DNA of 64,000 nucleotides from Alphaproteobacteria bacterium (GCA_003246625.1 QJZR01000010.1:124001-188000); one strand, 5' to 3'; positions 6,465 through 16,286 are shown, counted from the first letter of the stretch. The notes: generated from the sequence alone by a model not told the origin. A program made the numbers and translations.

Positions 6465-7622
6465 ATGGGCATGCGGACTGACAGCAAAACCGGCTTGCGC
6501 GGCGGCCTCCTCGGACGGCTTTTCGCGGCGGCGGCGATGGCGGCGGCGGTCGTCGCGGCCCCCGCCGACGGCTGGGCTTCGTCCCGCATCAAGGACATCG
6601 CCACCGTCGAAGGGGTGCGCGAGAACGTCCTCATCGGCTACGGCCTGGTGGTCGGCCTGAACGGCACCGGCGACAGCGTCAACGACATGACCTTCACCAA
6701 GGAAAGCCTGATCGCGATGCTGGAACGGCTGGGCATCAACACCCGCGACGGCAAGGTCGACGCCGACAACATCGCGGCGGTGATGGTCACCGGCACCCTG
6801 CCGCCGTTCGGCCGCCAGGGCAGCCGCGTCGACATCACCGTTTCGGCGATGGGCGACGCGAAGAGCCTGCAGGGCGGCACCCTTCTGGTCACCCCCCTGA
6901 TCGGCGCCGACGGCGAGGTCTACGCCGTCGCCCAGGGCAACGTGACGATCGGCGGCTTTTCCGCCTCTGGCCAGGGGCAAAGCGTGGTCAAGGCGGTGCC
7001 GACCTCGGGCCGCATCGCCAACGGCGCGATCATCGAGCGCGAGATCCCCTTCTCGATGAACTCGATGCAGGACGTGAAGCTGTCGCTGCGCAGCCCCGAC
7101 TTCACCACCGCGCGGCGCATCGCGCAGGCGGTCAACGCCTTTCTCGGCACCCGCACCGCGCGCGCCATCGATCCCAGCACCGTGCAGATGACGATTCCGC
7201 CCAACTATTCGGGTAGCGTCGTCGACATGATCACCGACGTCGAGCAGCTGCGCGTCGAGCCCGATCAGACCGCCCGCGTGGTGATCGACGAACGCTCGGG
7301 CATCATCGTCATCGGTTCGCAGGTGCGGATCAGCGAGGTGGCGATCGCCCAGGGCAACCTGACCATCCGCGTCACCGAGACGCCGCAGGTGTCGCAGCCC
7401 GCGCCGTTCTCCACCACCGGCACGACGACGACGGTGCCGCGCACCGACATCCAGGTGGACGAGGACAAGAACAAGCGCTTGGCCATCGTCAACGAGGGCG
7501 TGTCGCTGCAGGAACTGGTCGACGGACTGAACGCGCTGGGCGTCGGCCCCCGCGACATGATCGGCATCCTGCAGGCGATCAAGGCCGCGGGCGCCCTGCA
7601 CGCCGAGATCGAGGTGATGTGA
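6465..7622 (+). CDS. flgI: Flagellar P-ring protein FlgI
   Basis: FlgI is the periplasmic P-ring subunit and is chaperoned by FlgA. From the ATG at 6465 the precursor is 385 residues, with a Sec signal peptide (GLLGRLFAAAAMAAAVVAAP, cleavage probably after GWA) and the mature start SSRIKDIATVEGVRENVLIG. Family motifs include GYGLVVGLNGTGDS, GTLPPFGRQGSRVDITVSAMGDA and the C-terminal SLQELVDGLNALGVGPRDMIGILQAIK. The ORF-track start at 6384 lies inside the sigma-54 promoter. No strong ribosome-binding site precedes 6465, so the nearby ATG at 6471 is an alternative. Its stop overlaps the flgJ start. Confidence 0.96.
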   Translation: MGMRTDSKTGLRGGLLGRLFAAAAMAAAVVAAPADGWASSRIKDIATVEGVRENVLIGYGLVVGLNGTGDSVNDMTFTKESLIAMLERLGINTRDGKVDADNIAAVMVTGTLPPFGRQGSRVDITVSAMGDAKSLQGGTLLVTPLIGADGEVYAVAQGNVTIGGFSASGQGQSVVKAVPTSGRIANGAIIEREIPFSMNSMQDVKLSLRSPDFTTARRIAQAVNAFLGTRTARAIDPSTVQMTIPPNYSGSVVDMITDVEQLRVEPDQTARVVIDERSGIIVIGSQVRISEVAIAQGNLTIRVTETPQVSQPAPFSTTGTTTTVPRTDIQVDEDKNKRLAIVNEGVSLQELVDGLNALGVGPRDMIGILQAIKAAGALHAEIEVM

Positions 7623-7966
7623 TGAGCACCGCCCTCCCCCTCTCCGCCACCGCTTCCGACCTCGCCTCCCTGACCGGGGGCGGGGCCCGTGCCGCCGCGG
7701 CGGCGAACGCGGCGAAGACGGCCTCGGGCCGCGACGGCGTCACCAAGGCGGCCCAGGACTTCGAGGCGATGTTCCTCAGCCAGATGCTGCAATGCATGTT
7801 CGAGGGGGTCGACGCCGACCCCGTCTTCGGCGGCGGCAACGCCGAGAACATGTACCGTTCGCTGATGATCGACGAATACGGCAAGCAGGTCGCCAAACGC
7901 GGCGGCATCGGCATCGCCGAACAGGTGAGCCGGACCCTGCTGGCCGCACAGGAGAAACGGATATGA
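7622..7966 (+). CDS. flgJ: Rod-binding protein FlgJ (single-domain form)
   Basis: FlgJ caps the growing rod. The 114-residue protein holds only the rod-binding domain (KAAQDFEAMFLSQMLQCMFEGV, then MYRSLMIDEYGKQVAKRGGIGIAEQV). The C-terminal muramidase domain of enteric FlgJ is absent, as is usual in alphaproteobacteria, where a separate lytic enzyme opens the peptidoglycan. The ATG at 7622 overlaps the flgI stop (TGATG), indicating translational coupling, and its own stop overlaps the next start. Confidence 0.93.
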   Translation: MSTALPLSATASDLASLTGGGARAAAAANAAKTASGRDGVTKAAQDFEAMFLSQMLQCMFEGVDADPVFGGGNAENMYRSLMIDEYGKQVAKRGGIGIAEQVSRTLLAAQEKRI

Positions 7967-8436
7967 CCCCCGCACCGCAGACCGAACCCGTCAAGACGGA
8001 CCGGAACCGCCGCAGCCTCGACGACCTGCGCCTGGTGATGGCCAACCTGGCCGAACTGATCGACGCCGAGAACAAGGCCCTGGCCGGGCACGACATCGAC
8101 GCGGTGAAGGCGCTGTCCGCCAACAAGTGGACGCTGACCCGGAATTACCGCAACCAGATGCAGGCGATCGCCGACGCCCCCGACATCCTGCAGATCCTGG
8201 AGGCGGACGAACGCGACAGCCTGCGCGACCTGGGCCTGCGCCTGCAAAACGTGACCGAACACAACGAACGCCTGCTCTCCGCCAACATCACCGCCGCCAA
8301 CCGGGTGATGCATGCGGTGGTCGAGGGCGTGCGCCAGTCCCAGGAACGCAACGCGATCTACGGAAAATCCGGTTCGCTGCGGGGCGGCACCGCCGACGGC
8401 CGCCCGATGGCGGTGAGCTTCAACAAGGAACTTTAG
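7963..8436 (+). CDS. flgN: FlgN-like flagellar export chaperone
   Basis: The 157-residue product is helical and fits the FlgN family, the cytoplasmic chaperone of the hook-filament junction proteins FlgK and FlgL. Visible features are a long N-terminal helix (LDDLRLVMANLAELIDAENK), heptad-like regions and a C-terminal segment with NITAANRVMHAVVEGVRQSQ and YGKSG, typical of alphaproteobacterial FlgN-like proteins. It overlaps flgJ by 4 nt and directly precedes its expected clients flgK and flgL. Sequence conservation in this family is low, so context carries much of the assignment. Confidence 0.8.
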   Translation: MTPAPQTEPVKTDRNRRSLDDLRLVMANLAELIDAENKALAGHDIDAVKALSANKWTLTRNYRNQMQAIADAPDILQILEADERDSLRDLGLRLQNVTEHNERLLSANITAANRVMHAVVEGVRQSQERNAIYGKSGSLRGGTADGRPMAVSFNKEL

Positions 8437-8491
8437 GACCCTACGCCCCCGGCGCCACGGCGCCGACAGGAACGCACGGGAGAAACGGAAT

Positions 8492-10687
8492 ATGTCGATC
8501 ACTCTCGCCTTGGGTGCCGCGATGTCCGGTCTGTCCACCGCCCAGCAGGGCCTGGACTCGGTGTCGCGCAACATCGCGAACGTCAACACCGCGGGCTACA
8601 CCCGCAAGGTTTTCGTGCAGGAAAGCCAGGTGCTGGCGGGCAAGGGCGTCGGGGTGCGCGCGGTCGGCCTGGAACGCACGGTGGACGAAAGCCTGCTGCG
8701 CGACATCCGGCGCGAGGCGGCGTTGGCTGGCGACTATTCGGTGAAGAACACCTACTACTCCCGCCTGCAGGACCTGTTCGGCACGCCCGAGGACAACAGC
8801 TCGATCTCGCACGCCGTGGAAAGCCTGGCCGAGCAGTTCGAGGCCCTGGGGCTCGACGTTTCCGACGTCACCCAGTCGCTCAACACCGTGCAGTCGGCGC
8901 TCGACGTCACCGACCAGCTGAACCGCATGGCGCAGTACATCCAGGACTTGCGCCTGGAGGCCGACCGCGGCATCGAAAGCGACGTCACCAAGGCCAACAG
9001 CCTGCTCTCGTCGATCGACACCCTGAACGCCGAGATCATGCGCAGCCAGAATACCTTCCAGGACACCGGCGACCTTGAGGACCAGCGCGACCAGGCCCTC
9101 AGCGACCTCGCCCAGTTGATGGACTTCACCTATTTCAAGCGCGACAGCGGCGAGGTGATCCTCCTCACCAACACCGGGCGCAGCCTGCTCGACAAGAACC
9201 CGGTGACGATCTCCCACCAGGCGGTGACCCAGACCTCGGCCGAGCTCAGCTACGACAGCGGCAACTTCAACACCATCTCCGCCGGCGGCTACGACCTCAC
9301 CAACGACCTCAAGAGCGGCAGCATCGCGGGCTATGTCGAGATGCGCGACACGGTGCTGCCCGCGATGCAGTCCGAACTGGACGAATTGGCGTCGCAGATG
9401 AAGGACGCGCTGAACGCGGTGCACAACCGCGGCACGCCCTATCCCTCGCTGGCGCAGGACTTCACCGGCACCCGGCGCTTCATCGACCCGACGACGCAGA
9501 CCGTCACCCTGGGGCCGGGCGACGTGCAACTGGTGCTCTACAACACCGACGGCAGCCAGGCGGCCAACGCCTCGCTCAAGGACCTGTTCGCCACCCTCAA
9601 CGGCGGCACCGCCACCAGCACCGCCACCATCGACGGCGCGGCGGGCACGGTCAGCGTGGTCAACGCGCTCAACAGCTTCTTCTCCGGCTATGCCGGGGCG
9701 CCGGTGACCTGGGCCTCGGTGAACGGCGACGGGCAGTTGTCGATCGACATCCCCTCCACCCAGAACGTCGGCTTCGCCATGCGCGACGAGGACACCACCG
9801 GCGCCGCCGCCGACATTCAGATGCGCTTCAACGCCGACGCCGACGTCGGCGGCATCTACGAGGAAACCGTGAACGGTTTCTCCACCTTCTTCGGGTTGAA
9901 CGACTTCTTCGTCAACGACACCAAGAACTACCTCTACGACAGCAAGATCGTCTCGACCTCGTGGAAGGCCTCGACCACCACCGGCATGAGCTTCGGCGTC
10001 GAGGGCAACCCGGGCATCGCCACCATCACCATCGGTCCGCAGGACACGGTGAAGACCATCGCCGAGAAGATCAACGCCAACACCGACCTGGCCGCCGCCA
10101 ACATCACCGCCAGCGTGGTCGACGAAGGATCCGGCGCGCGCCTGCGCATCCTGCAGAACGACGGCCTGGAAATGGTGGTCAGCGAAACCACGTCGCAGGG
10201 CGTGCTGAACAACCTGGGCCTTGCGCCGTCGAACGCGGGGGTTTCGTCGTCGATGACGGTACGGCCCGACCTGGCGAAGGATTCCTCGCTGCTCAGCACC
10301 GGCATCCTGCAATACAACGCCGACACCGGACAGTACGTCCTGGCGGAAAGCGACAACTCCATCGTCAACGCGATGGCGGCGACCTTTTCCTCCTCCTTCA
10401 GCTTCGGCGAGGCGGGCAAGCTTTCCTCCGGCCTGCAAAGCTTCTCGGAATACGCCGCGGCGATCCTGGCGCAGAACTCGGCCGAGGCCAGCACGGTCGA
10501 GGATCAGAGCAACACCCAGCAGACCCTGGTCAACACCCTGAGCCTGAAGCAGGGCGAGGTCAGCGGCGTCAACCTGGACGAGGAACTGACGCAGTTGATG
10601 ATTTTCCAGCAGGCCTATACCGCGGCGGCGCGGGTGATCACCACCACCCAAAGCCTATTCGACGTTCTTAACAGCATCGTGCAATAA
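8492..10687 (+). CDS. flgK: Hook-filament junction protein FlgK (HAP1)
   Basis: FlgK forms the first junction zone between hook and filament. The 731-residue protein has the N-terminal axial motif (RNIANVNTAGYTRKVFVQES), the FlgK helical region (ISHAVESLAEQFEALGL, EDQRDQALSDLAQLMDF) and the C-terminal D0 helix (SGVNLDEELTQLMIFQQAYT). It is longer than enteric FlgK (about 550), because of a large Thr/Asp/Gly-rich central domain (about residues 330-620), as in many alphaproteobacteria. GGGAGAAACGG precedes the ATG. Confidence 0.96.
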   Translation: MSITLALGAAMSGLSTAQQGLDSVSRNIANVNTAGYTRKVFVQESQVLAGKGVGVRAVGLERTVDESLLRDIRREAALAGDYSVKNTYYSRLQDLFGTPEDNSSISHAVESLAEQFEALGLDVSDVTQSLNTVQSALDVTDQLNRMAQYIQDLRLEADRGIESDVTKANSLLSSIDTLNAEIMRSQNTFQDTGDLEDQRDQALSDLAQLMDFTYFKRDSGEVILLTNTGRSLLDKNPVTISHQAVTQTSAELSYDSGNFNTISAGGYDLTNDLKSGSIAGYVEMRDTVLPAMQSELDELASQMKDALNAVHNRGTPYPSLAQDFTGTRRFIDPTTQTVTLGPGDVQLVLYNTDGSQAANASLKDLFATLNGGTATSTATIDGAAGTVSVVNALNSFFSGYAGAPVTWASVNGDGQLSIDIPSTQNVGFAMRDEDTTGAAADIQMRFNADADVGGIYEETVNGFSTFFGLNDFFVNDTKNYLYDSKIVSTSWKASTTTGMSFGVEGNPGIATITIGPQDTVKTIAEKINANTDLAAANITASVVDEGSGARLRILQNDGLEMVVSETTSQGVLNNLGLAPSNAGVSSSMTVRPDLAKDSSLLSTGILQYNADTGQYVLAESDNSIVNAMAATFSSSFSFGEAGKLSSGLQSFSEYAAAILAQNSAEASTVEDQSNTQQTLVNTLSLKQGEVSGVNLDEELTQLMIFQQAYTAAARVITTTQSLFDVLNSIVQ

Positions 10688-10699
10688 GGGAGCAACGCC

Positions 10700-12487
10700 A
10701 TGACCCGCGTTCCCACTCTCGCCTCCCATACCCTGATGTCGATTCGTCTGATGAACACGCAGTCGAAGGTCTACGACCTGGAGACGCAGCTCTCGACGAA
10801 AAAGAAGTCGCAGGACTATACCGGCATCGCCTCGGACACGCTGCGCCTGATCAACTTCGAGAACGAAGCGAACCGCACCAACACCTACATCACCACCAAC
10901 ACCGTGGCCAACACCCGCCTGTCGGCGATGAACTCGGCGGTCAGCGGCGCGCGGGATTCGCTGATCACCTTCCGCGACGACCTGTCGAGCTTCCTGTCGC
11001 GCGACCTGACCTCGATGGACGACACCGAGGTCTCCGATTTCGAGGACCTGCAGGCCCGCGCCTTCAACTTCATGAAGGACATGGAGGACTATTTCGACCT
11101 CAAGCTCGACGGCGAGTACGTGTTCGCGGGCGGCAAGTCGAAGACCCCGCCGGTCGACCTGGGCTTCGACAGCCTGGAGGAATTCCAGGCGGTCTACGAC
11201 GGCAACGACATCCTCGCGCCGGAATCCCGCTTCGCCCACATGAACAACACGGTGGTCACCTCGACCGACACCGGCAACCTGACCTTCGCCACCTCGCGCA
11301 GCTACGACAACACCGACACCGGCGGCGTCGGCTTCAACGCGGGTACCGGCGACATCATCGCCACCAACCCCGGCACCTTTTCCAGCGTCAAGGCGGGCAT
11401 GACGATCACCGTCGCTGGCAGCGCTACCGTCAACGACGGCAACTACACGGTGACCGGCGTCTCCGCCGACGGCACCACCCTGTCGGTCAACCCGCCGATC
11501 ACCACCGGCGCCATCGGCGACCCGGCCACGGTGGTCACGGTCAACGAGCTCGGCACGATTTCCGCCGCCAGCGCCGGGGCCTTCAACCTGCAAAGCTACA
11601 ACGCCGCGGCGACCGGCGGCGTCACCTTCGACACCGCCAACGGCACCATCACCGCGGCGACCGGCGGCGCCTTCTCGAACGTCGAGGCGGGGATGATGAT
11701 CCGCGTCGGCGACAGCGGCACCGACAACGACGGCTTCTATACCGTGCGATCCGTCTCCTCCGACGGACGCACCCTGACCCTGACGCCGGACCTGGCCGCC
11801 GACGGCGCGGGCGGCGCCAACGCGACGATCACGGTTCCGGCGATCCAGCCCGGCCAGATCACCATCACCGGCAGCGACAACAACGCCCGCACCTTCACCG
11901 TCTCCGACATTTCGACGGACGGCACCACCCTGACCGTTTCGCCCCCGCCGACGGCGGAAACCATCGCCGCGCCCAGCGACGCGACGCTCAGCAACGTCAT
12001 CTACTACAAGGGCGGCGAGACCTCGGTGGAACATCGGGTCAGCGAGACCCGCAGCATCGAATTCGGCATCAACGCCAAGGACGGCGCGGTGGAAAAGGCC
12101 TTCCGCGCCTTCGGCATCGTGTTGCAGGGAATGCCCACCGACGCCACCACCGGCGAGGTCGACGGCGTGGAACTGACCCGCCGCCTGGAACAGGCGCTGT
12201 CGGTGGTCAACGACGCGATCGAGCACGAGGTCGGCAACCCCAGCGAAAGCAACCAGGACTTCGGTCGCCTGGAAAACCAGCTGGCGAGCAACCAAGTGGT
12301 GCTCAACACCGCGATCACCAACCAGAAGACCTATTCCTCGTTCCTCGCCGTCCGCGCCTCGGACATGGAGAACGCCGACCTGACCGAGGTGGCGACCCGG
12401 ATCAACGACGAAAGCAACGCGTTGCAGTACTCCTATGCCGCGCTGAGCATGGTCAACCAGCTTTCGCTGCTCAACTACATGAATTGA
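10700..12487 (+). CDS. flgL: Hook-filament junction protein FlgL (HAP3) with a repeated insert
   Basis: FlgL is the second junction protein. Its conserved ends are clear: N-terminal TLASHTLMSIRLMNTQSKVYDL.. LSTKKKSQDYTGIAS, and C-terminal NQKTYSSFLAVRASDMENADLTEVATRI. At 595 residues it is about twice the enteric length. The extra mass is a beta-type insert (about residues 190-415) made of two ~90-residue copies and a partial third, each with GV(G/T)F...NGTI...GAF(S)(N)V(K/E)AGM and DGTTLSVNP-like endings. The insert would project from the filament base. The gene's last 13 nt overlap the 3' end of the convergent TPR/GT9-like gene, and no terminator is seen between them. Confidence 0.93.
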   Translation: MTRVPTLASHTLMSIRLMNTQSKVYDLETQLSTKKKSQDYTGIASDTLRLINFENEANRTNTYITTNTVANTRLSAMNSAVSGARDSLITFRDDLSSFLSRDLTSMDDTEVSDFEDLQARAFNFMKDMEDYFDLKLDGEYVFAGGKSKTPPVDLGFDSLEEFQAVYDGNDILAPESRFAHMNNTVVTSTDTGNLTFATSRSYDNTDTGGVGFNAGTGDIIATNPGTFSSVKAGMTITVAGSATVNDGNYTVTGVSADGTTLSVNPPITTGAIGDPATVVTVNELGTISAASAGAFNLQSYNAAATGGVTFDTANGTITAATGGAFSNVEAGMMIRVGDSGTDNDGFYTVRSVSSDGRTLTLTPDLAADGAGGANATITVPAIQPGQITITGSDNNARTFTVSDISTDGTTLTVSPPPTAETIAAPSDATLSNVIYYKGGETSVEHRVSETRSIEFGINAKDGAVEKAFRAFGIVLQGMPTDATTGEVDGVELTRRLEQALSVVNDAIEHEVGNPSESNQDFGRLENQLASNQVVLNTAITNQKTYSSFLAVRASDMENADLTEVATRINDESNALQYSYAALSMVNQLSLLNYMN

Positions 12488-13881
12488 AGCGCCGCCACCG
12501 CCTCCGCCAGCGGCTCTCTCCACTCTCCCAGGCACTGCTGGCGGAACAGGCGGACGGAGGGATACCACGGGGTATCCCTCCGCTCGCGTAACCAGCGCCA
12601 ATCCGCCCCCCGGATCAACAGAACGCAGGTCGGCACGCCCAGGGCTCCGGCCAGGTGGGCCAGCGCCGTGTCCACGGTCAGCACCGCGTCCATCCCGGCC
12701 AGCCAGGCGGCGGTGGCGGCGAAGTCGGCAAGTTCCCCCGACAGGTCGATCCATCCGGCGGGGATGGCCTTGGCCGGGGCGCCGAGCTGGAAGCTGAAGA
12801 CCTCGGCGGGAAATCCGGCCAGGGCCTCGTCCAGCAGCGCCGGGTCGATGGCGCGGTTGCGCGGGCGGGGCTTGCCCGCCCAGGCCACGCCCAGGCGCAT
12901 CCGTCCCTCCCGGCGGGGCGGCGCCCCACCGACAAGCGGCGGCGCGGCAAGATACGGCACCCGCCCGGCAATCGCCCGCGGCGTCGCCCCGAACAGTCCG
13001 GCCAGGCTTTGCATCGGAATCTCGGCGGCGCAGGCGGGCGGCACCGCCGTCAGGTCGACGCAGGCCGCCACCCCGGGCAGGGCGGCGAACAGCCGATGCA
13101 GCGAGGCGTTGGCGGAAACCGCCACCGGCGCCCCGGCGCGCGCCGCCGCCAGGGGGATGAAGCGGGCGAACTGGATCTGGTCGCCATAGCCCTGCTCGCC
13201 GCGCACCCACAACCGGGCGCCGGGCGGCAAGGGCTCGCCGCGCCAGCGGGGGCAGGACGGCCGGGGATAGGCGTCGCGGAAGACGCGGGTACGCCAGCGC
13301 GCCTCGTACTCCGGCCAGGCCTCGGCCCAACGCCCGGCCAGCAACAGGGCGATGGCGCGGGTCATCCGCGCCTCGGCATGGTCGGGGTCCAGGGCCAGCG
13401 CGCGGTCGCAGTCGGCGACCGCTTCCTCGCAGCGGTTGAGGTCGATCAGGGCCGCCGCCCGGTTCATCCAGGCGGTGGGGTCGCCGGGCCGCGCCACGAC
13501 GACACGGGCCAGATGCGGTTCGGCGCGGTCGGGCCGCGACACCGCCATCAGACAGGCGCCCAGGGTCTCGGCGAAGACCGGATCGTCCGACATCTCCACC
13601 GCGTCGGACAGGGGCGGCAACGCCGCCTCGACCCGGCCGCGCTTGAACAGCAGCAGCCCCCAGGCATGGCGCAGCAACGGGTCGTCCGGACGCAATTCGG
13701 CGGCACGGCCCAGATGATCCGCCGCCGCCGGATCCTCCAGCAGTTCCAGCGCGCCGCCCAAGATGTAATGGGCGTCGGCGTCGTCCGGCGTCTCGGCCAG
13801 CGCCTGCCGCGCCGCCTCGGCGGCGGCCTGCGGCAACCCGGCCTCCAGATATCCGGCGGCAAGGATCAGATCCTTCCTCAT
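12475..13881 (-). CDS. TPR protein with C-terminal GT9/heptosyltransferase-like domain
   Basis: The 468-residue protein has five to six TPR-like repeats in the N-terminal half (YLEAGLPQAAAEAARQALAE, DPTAWMNRAAALIDLNRCEEA, DHAEARMTRAIALLLAGRWAE). After a linker (WRGEPLPPGARLWVRGEQGYGDQIQFARFI) comes a GT-B half of the kind seen in GT9-like enzymes: RLGVAWAGKPRPRNRAIDP and a nucleotide-sugar side with LTVDTALAHLAGALGVPTCVL. Such proteins are usually encoded beside TPR/GT41 enzymes; acceptor and sugar are unknown. The ATG overlaps the stop of the upstream GT41 gene (ATGA), so the two are translated together. A close counterpart lies at 20240. Confidence 0.82.
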   Translation of the reverse strand: MRKDLILAAGYLEAGLPQAAAEAARQALAETPDDADAHYILGGALELLEDPAAADHLGRAAELRPDDPLLRHAWGLLLFKRGRVEAALPPLSDAVEMSDDPVFAETLGACLMAVSRPDRAEPHLARVVVARPGDPTAWMNRAAALIDLNRCEEAVADCDRALALDPDHAEARMTRAIALLLAGRWAEAWPEYEARWRTRVFRDAYPRPSCPRWRGEPLPPGARLWVRGEQGYGDQIQFARFIPLAAARAGAPVAVSANASLHRLFAALPGVAACVDLTAVPPACAAEIPMQSLAGLFGATPRAIAGRVPYLAAPPLVGGAPPRREGRMRLGVAWAGKPRPRNRAIDPALLDEALAGFPAEVFSFQLGAPAKAIPAGWIDLSGELADFAATAAWLAGMDAVLTVDTALAHLAGALGVPTCVLLIRGADWRWLRERRDTPWYPSVRLFRQQCLGEWREPLAEAVAALQFM

Positions 13882-16262
13882 CGCCGCCGCAGCTCCCGTT
13901 CGAAGACCGACGGCCCCAGACCGCCGCGCGGTCCCTCGGCGCACCAGCGGCGCCACATCGCGCGGTAGGCGTCCTCCAGCGCGACGATGAAGCCGCCCTC
14001 GTCGCACAGGGGCGAGGCCAGCAACCGCCGCCGGAAGTCGCCGCGCCGCGCCGCCAGCTCGTCCCGCCGCGCGGCGAACCCGATGGCGCGGCGGACATAG
14101 TCGCCGACGTCGCGGCCCAGGAACTCCTCCGCCAGGCCCAGCGCGGCCAGCAGGCTGCCGCCGACCCGGGCGCAATGGCGGTCGCCCGCCAGCGACAGCA
14201 CCGGCACCCCCATCGCCAGGGCCTCGCAGGTGGTGGTGGTGCCGTTGTAGGGGAAGGTGTCGAGGGCCAGGTCGATGCCGCCGTAAAGGTCGAGATGCGC
14301 CCCCAGGGTGGGGGTGAAGGCCAGCGCCGTCAGCCGTTCCGGCGCGACGCCGCGCGCCGCCAGGGCGCCGGTCACCCAGGCGCGGGTGCGCGGCGAGGCG
14401 AACTGCTTCGCCTTCAGCAGCAGCCGGGAATCCGGCACCGCGCGCAGGATCTCCGCCCAGGCGTCGAACAGGGGATCGTTCATCTTCATCGCGGTGTTGA
14501 ACGACCCGAAGGTCATCGGCAACCCCGCCGCCAGCGGCCCCGCCGCCACCGGCGGCAGGTCGGCGGTGGGCCGATAGCAAAGAAACGGGCGCGGCAGGCG
14601 CACCAGCCGCTCGGAGGCGAAGGCGTCGGCTTCCCCCGGCGGATCGCTGAGCGCATCGACGATGCGATAGTCCATCGCCGACAGACCGGTGGTGTCGGGA
14701 TAGCCCAGCCAGTTCACCTGCACCGGCGCGGCGCGGCGGGCGAACAGCGGCAGCAGGTTGTCGCCGGTGTGCCCGGCCAGGTCGACCAGGATGTCGACGC
14801 GATCGGCGCGGATGATGTCGCGCATCGCGGCGAAGGTCGTTCCCGAAACGTCGCGCCACAGGTCGACGCCGTCGCGGAACCAGCGGGTCGCCTCGTCGCG
14901 GCGGGAAACGTTGCCGTAGGCGACCACCTCGAAGCCCTGGCGGCGGTGCCCTTCCACCACCGCGGTCATGAAGAAGGCCACCGAATGCGCCCGGAAATCC
15001 GGCGAGACGTAACCGACGCGCAAGCGCCGTTCCGGGTCGGGCGGATTGGCGAAGACCGCCTCGGGGTCGTCGCCCGCGCCGCCGAAGCGGGTCTCGTACG
15101 CCCGGTGCGCGGCGAACAGCGCGGCGGGGGAAACCCGGGGGTCGTAGTGCAGGGCGTAGACGCGGTTCGAGGCATAGGCCGACGCCTGCGGCACGGACAG
15201 CGCGGCGGCGATGCCGAACGACCGCTCCGCCGCGTCGATCTCGCCGCAGGCCAGACGGGACAAGCCGATCAGGTCGTGCAGTTCCAAGGCCTCGGGGCGC
15301 AACGCCAGGGCGGCCTCCGCCTGGGCGACGGCGCCGTCGTAGTCGCCGTCCTCGTGCAGGATCAGGGCCAGGCGATAGCGCGCCGCATAGCAGTCCGGCA
15401 CCCGTGTCAGAAGGTCGCGCAGCAGCACCCGCGCCGCATCGACGCGGCGGCTGCGCGCCAGCAGGCGGGCCAAATGTTCCGTTGCCTCGGCATGGTCCGG
15501 CGTGTCCGCCAGGATGGCGCGGAAGCGGGGCTCGGCCGCCGCGTCGTCGCCCTCCTCGAATGCCGCCAGCGCCTCGCCCAGACGCGCCGAGGCAAGCCCG
15601 GGCGCGGCGGCGGCGGCCTGGGCGAAACAGGTCCGTGCCTCGGCGAAACGGGACAGGCCGCGCAACGCGCCGCCACGGTTGACCAGGGCCAGGGGATGAT
15701 CGGCGAACTCCGCGGGCAGCCGGTCGAGCACGGCCAGCGCCTCGGCGAAGCGCCCGGCGCCCAGGCGATGCGCCGCCAGCACGTTGAGCAGGTCGGGATG
15801 GTCGGGATGATGCGCCAGCGCCTCGTCCAGCACCCGGTCCACCGCCGCGTCGGCGCCCCCCGCCGCGCGTTCGCGCCGTGCCCAGGCCGCCCAGATCGCG
15901 GCGTCGTCGCGGGCCGCCGCCGCCTGGGCCAGGGCTTGCCGCCCGGCTTCCGGCTCGCCCAGGTCGAAGGCGGCCAACCCGGCCAGACAGGCCAGGGCGG
16001 CGGTTTCCGAGGAATCGGCGGCATGCGGCAGGGCGGCGCGCAACAGGGCGTGGGCGGTGGCGGCATCGCCCCGCGCGGCGGCGACCGCCGCCTTGAGGCG
16101 GGCCAGACCGACCGTCCCCGCCGCGTCCTCGGGCAGCGCCTCGGCGAAGAAGGCCGCGCCCTCCGGGTCGCCCAGATGCAAACGCCGCCAAGCCGGGAAC
16201 GATCCCGGCGCGACGGCGCAACCGAACAAATCCGGCAGAAGAAAGAGCGGGTCCAGGGTCAC
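13878..16262 (-). CDS. TPR-containing O-GlcNAc transferase-like (GT41) protein
   Basis: The 794-residue protein couples about ten N-terminal TPR units (residues ~1-340) to a GT41 (SPINDLY/OGT) catalytic domain. Seen in order: VGYVSPDFRAHSVAFFM with the His equivalent to the catalytic-site His of human OGT, DILVDLAGHTGDNLLPLFA, APVQVNWLGYPDTTGLSAMD, FGSFNTAMKMNDPLFDAW with the conserved UDP-contacting Lys, and LALDTFPYNGTTTTCEALAMG. These proteins add HexNAc-type sugars to Ser/Thr; bacterial members often modify flagellin. The start is GTG at 16262 after a GAGGGGGC box. It follows flaF by 24 nt, so it may be co-transcribed with flbT-flaF. An active enzyme is expected; flagellin as acceptor is inferred from location. 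Confidence 0.9.
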   Translation of the reverse strand: MTLDPLFLLPDLFGCAVAPGSFPAWRRLHLGDPEGAAFFAEALPEDAAGTVGLARLKAAVAAARGDAATAHALLRAALPHAADSSETAALACLAGLAAFDLGEPEAGRQALAQAAAARDDAAIWAAWARRERAAGGADAAVDRVLDEALAHHPDHPDLLNVLAAHRLGAGRFAEALAVLDRLPAEFADHPLALVNRGGALRGLSRFAEARTCFAQAAAAAPGLASARLGEALAAFEEGDDAAAEPRFRAILADTPDHAEATEHLARLLARSRRVDAARVLLRDLLTRVPDCYAARYRLALILHEDGDYDGAVAQAEAALALRPEALELHDLIGLSRLACGEIDAAERSFGIAAALSVPQASAYASNRVYALHYDPRVSPAALFAAHRAYETRFGGAGDDPEAVFANPPDPERRLRVGYVSPDFRAHSVAFFMTAVVEGHRRQGFEVVAYGNVSRRDEATRWFRDGVDLWRDVSGTTFAAMRDIIRADRVDILVDLAGHTGDNLLPLFARRAAPVQVNWLGYPDTTGLSAMDYRIVDALSDPPGEADAFASERLVRLPRPFLCYRPTADLPPVAAGPLAAGLPMTFGSFNTAMKMNDPLFDAWAEILRAVPDSRLLLKAKQFASPRTRAWVTGALAARGVAPERLTALAFTPTLGAHLDLYGGIDLALDTFPYNGTTTTCEALAMGVPVLSLAGDRHCARVGGSLLAALGLAEEFLGRDVGDYVRRAIGFAARRDELAARRGDFRRRLLASPLCDEGGFIVALEDAYRAMWRRWCAEGPRGGLGPSVFERELRRR

Positions 16263-16286
16263 CGGCGCCCCCTCGGCGGCGACGGA

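Noticed and set aside
10655-14098. 1147-residue minus-strand ORF across flgL and the GT9-like gene
   Set aside because: It spans two real genes in other frames and shows no domain; composition is that of an antisense/out-of-frame reading of GC-rich DNA.
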